This document shows positions 33,486 through 43,023 of a stretch of DNA of 64,000 bases, piece by piece (positions within the stretch are counted from its first letter, which is position 1; each line of letters begins with the position of its first letter). Source of the stretch: Clavaria fumosa (taxonomy: Eukaryota > Basidiomycota > Agaricomycetes > Agaricales > Clavariaceae); contig OX637800.1 in assembly GCA_951802425.1 (NCBI GenBank), forward strand, positions 2,976,001-3,040,000. The letters are read 5' to 3'. The notes under the pieces are model-generated. The model saw only the letters and a program-made list of their open reading frames with translations. It made no database searches and had not been told where the DNA came from. Position numbers and translations under genes: made by a program.

Positions 33486-34476
33486 ATTATCTCACTCATT
33501 TCTTCATGAAATCACAAGTAGTTTGTGATGTTGGATTTAACATCAAATTTTCTTTAGAATGATGTATAATATGCTTCCTAACTCTGAGATAAAAAAACAC
33601 CATGGATTGGCAGTCACTGCAAAGTGTAGCACAGCCGCATTGAGGTTACATTTTTGTTTTAGCCATAACTCATTCATTTCTTCATCAAATCACACATGGT
33701 TTGTGGTGTTCAATTCAGCATGAAAGACACTTTAGAATGATGTATAATATGTCTGGTATCTCTGAGATAAAAAATAATCATTTCATGGTACAAAAGTTTT
33801 AAAACTACTGTATCTCACTTATTTCTTCATGAAATTACAAGCAGTTTGTCATGTTGGAATTAACAAAAGATCTGCTTCAGGATCATGGGTAATATGCCTG
33901 CTAACTCTGAAATAAAAACTTCACTCTCAATGCTGACACAAAAGTAATTTTGAGTGTAACATAACATTTTTGTTTTCTTGCGCCTCCAGTAAATGAGCTA
34001 AATTCTTGTAAATATTAATGTATATACTACTCATACATATCCACCTACTCTCAAAATATGGTGAGAATCCATCAACTGGTTGCAGAGATATGGCCATAGA
34101 AGTGCCTGAGTGTGACTTTCCAGAACATCGGAGTTTAAAATTGGCACAACACGGATTTGCTCCCATGCCTGTAATTCATGTGATAAAATCTTGAAAATAT
34201 TATTGTAGGGCCTGCTCATGGGTTCCTATCTACCTACAAAGTTTCACATAATTCTATCCTGTGGTTGCGGAGCTATGACATTCAGCACTCTCTGAGTTTG
34301 AAAATTAAAATGCAGATTGGGTGCCATGAAATTTCAACTGCCCTCACACCCACAGTATGTTCAAAAAATATTAGTATAAAACAACATGATGATTGTCTAT
34401 GTACTGTCCAAATTTTGTGGGATTCCATCCAGTGGCTGTTGAGATATGAGTGAAACATTTGTATCCCAAAAAGGCA
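33486..34476. repeat. diverged tandem repeats in A-T rich DNA
   Basis: Three degenerate units begin near 33,490, 33,672 and 33,822 with CATTTCTTCATGAAAT, then AGTTTGT(G/C)ATGTTG, and a later GTATAATATGC and CT(C/A)TGAGATAAA. The DNA is CpG-poor. No gene is seen up to the MITE at 34,485. Confidence 0.6.
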
Positions 34477-34713
34477 GGACTTTGTAGTGTTGCCACGGCT
34501 CGGCTTTTTTCGGCTCGGCTCGGCTAAACTGAGTGAGCCGTTGGACAATGCACAATGGGAGGAGAGATTTTGATACATCTGATCATTCACTCCTTCTGTG
34601 AGAGCCCAAAGCCACTTATTCTGTGGGACTACCTGTTGGTTTGAAGCCACAATACTCAATGCAAATTCCCAAAAAAGAAATCGGCTCGCGCCATTGGCAA
34701 CACTAGGACTTTG
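34477..34713. mobile_element. hAT-type MITE with 8-bp target duplication
   Basis: The element 34,485-34,705 (221 bp) has terminal inverted repeats TAGTGTTGCCA / TGGCAACACTA. It is flanked on both sides by GGACTTTG, an 8-bp duplication typical of hAT transposons. Inside are CGGCTCGGCTCGGC repeats at one end and CGGCTCGCGCC at the other. It has no coding capacity. It is CpG-richer than its surroundings, so it is fairly young. Confidence 0.85.
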
Positions 34714-35579
34714 CCACACTGCATGCACAGCATGAAAGAAAAGAAAAGATGAATGGAAAAATGATTGTCTGTCTTTATTAAACTAAAATATTATTGCTGG
34801 AAGAACTAGTGGGATTTAATGAAAACCCGGTATTTTGAAAAATGCTATCATGATAGGTTACCTTCATGAATATTTTCAAGATTTCTAGAATTTAATTGAA
34901 GTCTGAGATTTTTTTTTCATTTTACACATTGTTTCCTAAATTGTGAGTGAATGCAAACAGATATCAATGCATTTTTGAGATATGTCATGTGTCTTATTGT
35001 ATACTACATCCCATAATATTTTCAGATTTTTCACTAAAAAACTGAAAAAGTTTTGTCTATATGCATTCAAAAAGATGAATGAATGAATGAATGAATGAAT
35101 GAATGAATGAATGAATGAATGATGGGCCCTTTTCTGGGGTTGCTAAGAATGAATTCTTGATAAATCAAGAACTCATAACCAGACACTCTGACTACTACAG
35201 GAGTATTCCCTGTACATTGAGAGACAAGTCTGACAGGACTATTGACTAGCATTAGAAACTGAACAGACACTTCATTCTACCCTTGCACACCAAAGGGGTT
35301 TTGCTGTCACAAGCCTGACAAAGGAATATATAACCAAGAGGGAAGGGATGAGGTGGATGCATATGAGCATCTGCAAGAACAGTGAGAAACTGATTGGCCA
35401 GTGAGTTCAGGTACATATCATCCAATCTAGTCTTGACACATGGCTCTAGGTGAAAAAAACAAGTAGTTCATGAGGAAATGACCACTGCACTGCAGACATC
35501 TGAACTGTCTTTACAGCAGATGGCATGATGGAGAAGGGTCATTGGTGCAAAGTATACAAGTGCATGATTATCTTGTACA
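34714..35579. other. A-T rich intergenic DNA with one tetranucleotide microsatellite
   Basis: A (GAAT)n microsatellite of about 12 copies lies at 35,074-35,123. Otherwise no gene or element could be supported. Confidence 0.6.
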
Positions 35580-36221
35580 GTTATTATGATGGTCCTGTCA
35601 GGACCCATCCATTATTTCCTACCCAATTCAACTTTATCGACACCTACGAACCTCCTGACAGGCCTCTACAACCTCGCAAGCTCCTCTACACACTTCTGGA
35701 ACCCGCCACCCTCTTCCAGAAGCCTCCCCAATCTCCCCCGCATTCACACGACACTTGTGACCACTATACCATACTTGTGATACCTCTCTCCACCTCACCC
35801 ATGCATATACTTTGCCCAGACCCACCGCCTCAACTCGCGACATGCCATTGCGCATCGTCTTCAGCTGGCACATGACTTGATGCTCAAACATGCCACCAAC
35901 GATCAGCTGTATGAACACTTCAAATTATGCTTCCCTTCTTCTCCCCAATCATCTATAACTACCTTGCTTATGATCCGAGAATCCCCCAGTAGTTATACAT
36001 ACATACATATTTATTTAACTAGGTCATGACCCATGACAGGTCATGCTTGCAACCTTACCTATGTGTTCCTAACCCCTCATGACCTTAGTAGAACATGTGC
36101 CTAGTTACTATACGACTAAACATACCCTGCACTACTATAGTTCTGTCGCCTGGCAACTTCTGTACTTTTCCTTTTCTGTCATACTCTCTGTATGCATGTA
36201 TATAAGTCTCGCATGTACATA
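35580..36221 (+). other. short CpG-containing stretch, possible coding relic
   Basis: Between 35,600 and 36,000, CG dinucleotides reappear (TTTATCGACAC, CCTCGCAAG, CACTCGCGA). A plus-strand frame at about 35,830-36,010 reads a helical, Leu/His-rich peptide (RHAIAHRLQLAHDLMLKHAT). I do not recognise the family. It could be the remnant of a transposon protein. A TACATACATA run follows at 36,000. Confidence 0.3.
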
Positions 36222-36460
36222 CAGTATGGTAGGCATCTGCACGGATATGGGTAATCTGTGCGGATCACGGATACAGATACCCATGGATATGAGTACAGAT
36301 ACCAAATTTGGTATCCATGTACTCATGTACAAAATCTGTGGATCCATGGATTCAGCAGAGGCAGGCTCTTGCTTAGTGAATGGCACGGGTAACCCATGGG
36401 TAAATTTGACTGTACCCCTACCCACACCTGACAGTACCCTTACCCATGGGTACGGGTCCA

Positions 36461-36697
36461 CTAAACTGCCGGGTATGGGTACGGGTTTGTACTTCTAACT
36501 ACGCTATGCACAAATACAATGGTGTCCCACCCATCTGCCATCTCCTCCTCATCTCCTTCAACTTCAGCCAGTACTGTGACACCCATAACATCATTGTCCT
36601 TCACTAGACCTAACTTACTCCACATGCCAATGCAAATCAATGCCCAAGTTGACTGAGCTGACAGCCAAATCTGGACATGCAACAATAGGATCCACAC
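36461..36697 (-). pseudogene. hAT transposase C-terminal fragment (minus)
   Basis: A short frame containing SAQSTWALICIGMWSKLGLV and an acidic end (EVEGDEEEMADGWD). Its composition and order match the tail that follows the dimerisation region of hAT transposases in mushrooms, as far as I recall the family. The rest of the transposase is absent. It pairs with the inverted fragment at 36,840-37,005. Confidence 0.45.
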
Positions 36698-36839
36698 TGA
36701 CTGGCTACCCGTGTACCCCTATGAAGGGTACGGGTTTTGGAAGGGTCCAGAATCCATTACCTGTACCCGCACCTACCCGTACCTGTGAAGAAAACCCGTG
36801 CGGGTACCAATACCCACGCAATTCACTACTCTTGCTGAG

Positions 36840-37005
36840 CCACATGCACAGTCACCTCTCTGCTCAGTTGACTCATGCTCTGTTGTGTCTCAGGTATTGG
36901 AGTAAGCTTAACCTTGTCAGGAATGAGGATCTGAATGCAGCAGTGAAGATGCCTGATGTTGTGGATGGTGAGGATTTCTTAGGGGACAGGTGGAATGCCT
37001 TGTAG
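36840..37005 (+). pseudogene. hAT transposase C-terminal fragment (plus)
   Basis: Reads SAQLTHALLCLRYWSKLNLV, then MPDVVDGEDFLGDRWNAL and a stop. It aligns with the minus-strand fragment at 36,461-36,697 over its whole length, so the two ends of this relic carry inverted copies of the same coding tail. It stops just before the element E target duplication CAATT. Confidence 0.45.
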
Positions 37006-37012
37006 CACAATT

Positions 37013-37239
37013 TGTAATACTTTCTATCCCTCAAAAGAACCGGACTCAACTGTATATTGAGTATGGTAGTTCTATGTAGAGGGATCTACCCTCTCTGTAC
37101 AGTCGCGACGCGATATATATATAGGCGAGCGGCCCTCTAGGGGCCGCTGATGTAAGCATGGCCTAAGCGGCTATGCTAGTAGACTATTATAGTATGTATA
37201 TTATGTAATAAAAGAATAGAAAAGGCCTATAGCCTTACA
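37013..37239 (-). repeat. 3' LTR of element E
   Basis: Begins TGTAATACTTTC and ends AGCCTTACA. It contains GCGATATATATATAGGCG, a TATA-type promoter box, and an inverted GCGGCCCC/GGGGCCGC pair just after it. It has about nine CG dinucleotides, all conserved in the other LTR. Confidence 0.95.
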
Positions 37240-37255
37240 CCCTCCCCCTCCGGAG
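37240..37255 (-). promoter_or_regulatory. polypurine tract of element E
   Basis: The minus strand reads CCGGAGGGGGAGGG directly before the LTR start TGTAAGGC. Confidence 0.75.
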
Positions 37256-37536
37256 AGGCCCCAACCAGAGGCAACGCGCGGGCGGCGCGGGACGATGAGC
37301 AGAAGTAGAATAGCGTTACAAGGGGCGCATCCCCTTGGGCAGGGTTACCGCCATGTCAACGGGCGCGATCCCCTCCTGGGGCCTTCGCCTGGTGCTGACG
37401 GGTCCTACCCGGTGGTCTGCGTGACCTGCCCCCAGTTGGACAGCGTGTCACAAGCGGCACGCCCCGGTGGGGGGTGCCCCAAGTGCCGCTGTCTCGTCCT
37501 GCGGGGTAGGCATATGTTTTTAAAGGGCTCAGACGC

Positions 37537-39684
37537 TTAGTCTGAGCCCTGCTCATAGTCGCACGGCGGCTCGCCCTCGTCGTCGCTCCAGTCGGGCGAC
37601 GACACAACAGGCCCCTTCGCGGCCTTAGCAGCTGATGATTTAGCCGCTTTCTTCTGTTTTTGAGAGGGCCCCGCACCCTCTGTCTGGGATATTGTTAAAC
37701 CCCCAATAGGTAGCCCTAGGGGGTTTCTAACGGTGGACGTGCTTCCACCGTCTTCCAGGGGCGCATCGCCCCTCCGTTCGTCTCCCGCCTTCTCGCTTAA
37801 CCGAAGACGGCACGGATGCGCCCTGCACCCTATGCACTCTAGCAGTGCATATGTCCGGGGCGGTATGGGAGGCTTCTCCCGTTCACCCAGCGCTAGCTGG
37901 ATATCATCGTCCAAGGGGGCATTCCCCTTTCGCATGTACTCGCGTGCCCACACGAGTACAAACTCGTCCCAGAACTCCGTTTCCCCAACGGAGACTCCGG
38001 CGTCTACAAACGCCTCAATCGTCTGCGCGACGGTTGGCGTTATCTTTGTGTTCCAGTGCCTGGAACGTCGTGCAGGGAGGACTCTCCCTTTAATGGCCTG
38101 CGCGTACGCCCCCTTTGACACAAAGAGGGCTACAGCCATTGCTAGGAACGGGCGCCGCATTCGGGCCCGGGACGGTGCGCATGCCATTATGGTACGCCAG
38201 ATGGCCACCTTACGTGCAAAGGACAGGGGTGAATCCCCGTCCTTATCAATACCAAGGACGGCCGCTCTGCCCATCCTTATGTCGGCGGCCCAGCAGCGCA
38301 GGTCTGACACTGCGCCTCTGTTGCCTTTCGGGTTCATAGGGGGAATTTCTCCCTTCTCCCCTACAAAGGAGAGCCACAGCTCTTGGGGGAGCAACGGCTC
38401 CCCAGTCTCTACAAACTCCCTAATGGGAGGCGCAACCACTCTTGCCACTGTCAGCGGCAATGTCTGGTACGACGGATAGGAGGGTGCTCCCCCTCCTGCG
38501 ACTTCCAAGGGTCCTGCCCTCAGGGATGGGTCGCCCATCCCTCCGCTCTCTCGCAACATCTGCCCCTGCAGATGGCGTGCCACCCGGTCTGCCGATTTCT
38601 CGACGCCGGCAGGAACTCTCCAGTTCCTCAACAGCCAGTCCTCAACTGGCGTAGGCAGCTTTCCCGCTGCCGCGTTCTTCTGGGCCTCCTTAACGGCCCA
38701 TCGCATCTTCATTACGGCAGTCATATCATAACTGCCATCAGGCGCTCTATGGTGCGCCTGCTGGTTGAGGGCTATCACCTCTTCAACCGTCTTCAACTCG
38801 ACAGCCCACGCCCCGGGCTTGACGGACATCCCCGATGGCCAGGGATAGCCATCCGGAGCCCTGTCCGGGTGGGGGGCATTAAAGGGATAACCCCTTGTCG
38901 GAGGCGCAAGCACCGTCTCCGCAAACGTTCGTTTATGCCTCAGTGAGGCATCGGGGTTCTGCTGGCTAACACCAGCAGGTGGAAGAGGGGGATACCCCTC
39001 CTCAATGTTCATGGGGACGTCCACGTCCCCCATAGGCGGCACTATGTCCGCGTATGAGACAGCAGTGCGGGCCCTTTTAGGGTCCCGCTCCAAGGGATCC
39101 CTGTCAGGTCCCTTCCCTTTCGCCGCCGTTCGCACCGCGGCAAGCTCCTCGTTGGCGCTTGCCAACTTTTCTGTCAAGGAGAGAACCTTCTCCTTCGCCT
39201 TTCTAAGGTCGGCCTTGACCTTATCCAGGCTATTGTACGCTTTTTCAAGCTTTTGCCGATGCCCGGCGCAAAGGGCATTGCCCTTCTCATACTCTTCATG
39301 CAAGTCATCCAACTTGCGTTGTATCATTCCGAGCTCCGGCTCGAGCTCACGCTTAGCGCTTTCCTGCGCTTCCTTAAGCGTTTGTTGAAACGCTTTGTCC
39401 GAGTGCAGCAGCGACTCGAAGATGTGACAACGGAATCCGATACACTGAGTGCACCGGGATCCGTGGGTGATCGCATGGATCATGCGATCCTGGACCCAGG
39501 GGAGAGTTTCCTCCCCTTGCGACAACGATGGCTGGGACAACCCAGCCGTTCCGACGATGCTCGTCGGCAGCGAGTTCCCTGGCGCAAGGCCAGGGATGGC
39601 AGCGGTAGCGGTAGAGGTGGCGGCGGTAGCAGCGGCGGCACGGGTAGCGCGAGGAGATGGGGGAAACCCCATCGGATCATCCAT
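37537..39684 (-). CDS. ORFx of element E: coiled-coil protein with CX2CX4C motifs in the env position
   Basis: An intact 715-codon frame with an ATG at 39,684, separated from the end of pol by 134 bp and ending about 280 bp before the 3' LTR. An Ala/Thr/Pro-rich leader of about 60 residues precedes CTQCIGFRC (Cys 78, 81, 86; CX2CX4C). A strong charged coiled coil covers about 93-190. Then come a basic patch (KRAR), the similar motifs VSYADIVPP and FAETVLAPP, and a globular Trp-containing region (about 290-620). A second CX2CX4C (CIGCRAHPC, about 640) and a Lys/Ala-rich then acidic tail finish the protein. No signal peptide or membrane segment is evident, so it is not an envelope protein. It has no stop, although gag-pol in the same element has five. 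I do not recognise the family. Confidence 0.75.
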   Translation of the reverse strand: MDDPMGFPPSPRATRAAAATAATSTATAAIPGLAPGNSLPTSIVGTAGLSQPSLSQGEETLPWVQDRMIHAITHGSRCTQCIGFRCHIFESLLHSDKAFQQTLKEAQESAKRELEPELGMIQRKLDDLHEEYEKGNALCAGHRQKLEKAYNSLDKVKADLRKAKEKVLSLTEKLASANEELAAVRTAAKGKGPDRDPLERDPKRARTAVSYADIVPPMGDVDVPMNIEEGYPPLPPAGVSQQNPDASLRHKRTFAETVLAPPTRGYPFNAPHPDRAPDGYPWPSGMSVKPGAWAVELKTVEEVIALNQQAHHRAPDGSYDMTAVMKMRWAVKEAQKNAAAGKLPTPVEDWLLRNWRVPAGVEKSADRVARHLQGQMLRESGGMGDPSLRAGPLEVAGGGAPSYPSYQTLPLTVARVVAPPIREFVETGEPLLPQELWLSFVGEKGEIPPMNPKGNRGAVSDLRCWAADIRMGRAAVLGIDKDGDSPLSFARKVAIWRTIMACAPSRARMRRPFLAMAVALFVSKGAYAQAIKGRVLPARRSRHWNTKITPTVAQTIEAFVDAGVSVGETEFWDEFVLVWAREYMRKGNAPLDDDIQLALGEREKPPIPPRTYALLECIGCRAHPCRLRLSEKAGDERRGDAPLEDGGSTSTVRNPLGLPIGGLTISQTEGAGPSQKQKKAAKSSAAKAAKGPVVSSPDWSDDEGEPPCDYEQGSD

Positions 39685-39818
39685 TGTAACAAATGGCTGA
39701 TGAGGAAAAAAGAGAAAAAGAGGGCGGGCCCTCTTAAGGTTTTGTACCTTACGGTGGAGCCACCACGTGACTTAGTCACTGTGGCTAACGACCCAGCGGT
39801 CTGGCTCGATCGCGTTTA

Positions 39819-42800
39819 CTACTCCGCACGGGCGTTCCGTCCGCGCTCTGCTCGAGGGCGCCTAGGTAGCGCCCTCCACGAGTCTACACCTTGTAGTTCA
39901 AGGTAATGGTCTAGAGCAGCCAGCTCTTTGACCCCCATGTACGGCTCCCAGGTCGTATCCCCGAGGTTCCATCGAACCTCGCATTCCAGGTGGCAGCCTT
40001 CCCACCTATGGCCAATAATGGCGTCTACTAGCCATTCCTCCTTTGGATCCACACCAAAGTCATAAAAGACTTTCACTTCACGACGCGGAAACAACGCGTC
40101 GTCGTTTGGTTCATGTCGCCGCAACCGGCTGACATGGAACGTCGGGTGGATTCTCCTCGACTTTAGCGAGTCGGGGAGCTCCAGCTCATATGTAGACGAT
40201 TCCGGTCTACATGACCGTATTGGGTATGGCCCAATAAACTTCGGCATGAGCTTTCTAGCTCGTTTTTTAGGGAGATTCAAGTTCTCCGTTGAGAGGTAGA
40301 CTAATTCTCCCTCTCTAAACGGGTGCTCTGCCCATCTACGCTGGTTAGCGTAAAACGTTTGGTGGACACGACTTTCTATAATTGCGTTGTGCGCCATTGC
40401 AAGGTTGAGCGCGGCTTTCTCCGCGAACATCCGTACCCCTCTGGGCACCGCCCGGAGGTCGTCTGGCAACTCTGCCATCATCTGGGGCATTTACCCATAG
40501 GTGAGCTCAAACGGGGCAAACCCCGTCGACGCGCTTATTGATGCGTTAATGGCGAATTTGACCATTGGGATTCGCTCCGCCCAGTCTGTCTGGTCCGGTT
40601 GGACCACCGATCGGATCGACCATTCCGTCGCTCCATCCATCTGCAGATGGAAAGCTGTGGACATCCGCAGCTTGACACCGAGTAATTGGTGTGTTTCCTG
40701 CCAAAAGGCAGACGTAAATCTCGGATCACGATCGGACACAATCGATCCTGGCAACCCATGCAGTCTCACTACCTGGGTTAGGAAGAGCCAGGCTAGCTCT
40801 GCTGCCGTTACCGAAACGGTAACTGGTACTAGGTGTACCAGTGAAGTGAGGCAGCAGATCACCACCCAGAGGTAGTCCGCCTCTTTCGACATAGGAAATG
40901 GACCTACGAAGTCCATTCCTATTGATTCCCAGGGCCGCCTGGGGATCGGAAGGGTGTGTAGAAGCCCCTGCGGCTTCTGAGGGGAAGTCTTGCTCGTTTG
41001 GCACACGCCGCACGACGAGCAAAACTTATCGATGTCTTTAGACACCGATGGCCACCAGTAGTAACGGCAGACGTAATCCATCGTTATCCGCGCCCCCATG
41101 TGTCCTAGGACCGCATGGGCTTCCTGGATTATTCTCCCAGGGATGCTTTTCCCTTCATGAGGGGTACGAGGCACACAGAGCACCTCGTCTCCTTTTTTAT
41201 TCTCAGCTAAGATCAGGTCATCCCTGATCTTAAAACCGGTGTAGTTTCCCAGTTTCTCCAAAATTATTTTGAACAGGCGATCCTGTTCATAGCCGTCACA
41301 GATGCTTTGCAGCATCCTGCTATCCCCCCCTTCCACGCAGGGCCTTAAGGGCACGAGCGTCTCGTCCCTCACATCCCCGTCCGCTTGGGGCATAGGCAGC
41401 GGTTGCTCCTGCTCGGTCTCCTGGTCCGCGGCAGGTGCGCGTACTCGTAGTGCGTGCACCTCCTCCAGGTGTCCGCGGGGCAACTCGTCCCCTTCCGGGT
41501 CAAGGCGAACGTCCGCCTTTACATACTTGTGATCCGGATGAATCTCATCCATCGCGTCACTCATATGGTAACGCGAAAGGCCATCCGCAACTTTGTTGCT
41601 CTCGCCTTTAATGTAAGTGATGGAGTAGTTAAACCTCTCCATATATTCCATCCACCTGGCCTGCCGGCCAGACAAGCGCGTTTGGTTCTTAAAGAACCCC
41701 AGCGCTTCGTGGTTGGTGACCACGTTGATTCGTCTACCGAGGAGTTTATCCTCCCATTTCTGTAGCGATTCTACAATCGCTAAGGCCTCCCGGTCCCAGG
41801 TTTTGTAACTAAACTGGGCCGGGCTAAACCTTTTAGACATAAACCCCGCCGGACGGCAGGTTTCCCATGTCTTTCCCTGGCCATACATGGCCCCTACGCC
41901 CGACACTGACGCGTCGCACACGAGCCAGATTGGCTCCTGTACTGCCGCGTCTACCAGGCGTAATATTGGCGTTTTACACGCCAATGCCTTAATCATCTCC
42001 ATGCACTTGTCATGGAGTGGTCTCCAGTGAAACGTTCGCATTTCACTACACAGACTAGCCAAAGGGCCAGTGTAAGCCGACAGATTGGGCATGAACTGTC
42101 CGATGTACTGTACTAATCCGAGGAACCTCTGCACCTCGTTAACGCTTGTCAGCGTTTTCCAGTTACGGATTTTATCCATTTTATCCACTGTTACGTGGAT
42201 TCCTCAGGCATCTATAATATGCCCTAAGCAATCTACGCTCTTCGCGTATAACGAGCACTTCTTCTTGCTCAAGAAAAGGCTCGCGCCTTTGAGGGTCTCA
42301 AAGACCGTCTTTAAGTGACGCTCATGGTCCTCCAGGGTCTTGGAGAAGACGAATACATCGTCTAAGTACACGTGCAGGTACTTTCCCAATTGATGACGAA
42401 ATATATGCGTCATCAGGCACTGGAAGGTAGCAGGGGCATTACAATTCCCTATCTGCATCACCTGTGAGAACATGGTGCCCAAGACGGTCGCGAACGCCGT
42501 CTTCCACACGTCCTCAGGCTCTACGCGTACTTGCTCGTACGCGTCTGATAGGTCAATCTTTGACCTATACGCGGCTCTAGCCACGTCCTGCCTGATCTGG
42601 TCCTGATCAGGCAACGGGGTAATATCCCGTACTGTGTTCGCATTCCGTTTCCGACAGTCCACGACTGTCCGTAGCAGCGGGTTCCGGCTGCTTTTTGGTA
42701 TGCATAACATAGGAGCTGGCCGCTCCTGCTTCCCACCAACCGTTAGTAATATAACGGTTCACTTTCTCAAGGAATTGTTCCTTAAATGCCTCAGCACACC

Positions 42801-43017
42801 AAGGCAGGTAATAATTATAGACTTGCTTTTCGTCTATTAAGGGTATGCGGTGGTTCACCGCCCGAAACGGCGGCGGTCTGGGAGGAACTCCCCCAAAGAG
42901 CTCAGCGTACTGGTTAAACCAGTACTCACGCCTGCCTTCGAGGTAGGCGTTGTCTATCTTTACAGAGGCGTTAGCCTCTCCCCCCTTCCAGGGCTCACCC
43001 GCATCCCGGGGGCCCAA
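39819..43017 (-). pseudogene. element E Pol (RT-RNase H-integrase-chromodomain), frameshift and two stops
   Basis: RT begins in one frame (WFNQYAELFG... to NGWWEAG) and moves to the next frame near 42,725, where APMLCIPK resumes. After that one frame runs to 39,819, broken by TGA at 42,204-42,206 (after GHIIDA) and TAA at 40,491-40,493 (after FELTYG). RT has YLDDVFVFS. RNase H starts at CDASVSGVGA. The integrase HHCC ends CGVCQTSK; the core has MDFVGPFP and SDRDPRFTS. The usually constant HPQTDGATER is here HLQMDGATEW, and TFQRLM is TFQCLM. These four changes are each one C-to-T in a CG. The C-terminus ends in a chromodomain-like segment (VRWNLGDTTWEP). The catalytic DDE residues appear retained. 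Confidence 0.88.
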
Positions 43018-43023
43018 GTGTAG

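Noticed and set aside
35074..35123. possible CRISPR or telomere-like array
   Set aside because: A plain (GAAT)n microsatellite without spacers.
37140..37239. tRNA-like fold in the E LTR
   Set aside because: GC-rich inverted words belong to the LTR; no A/B box arrangement could be shown.
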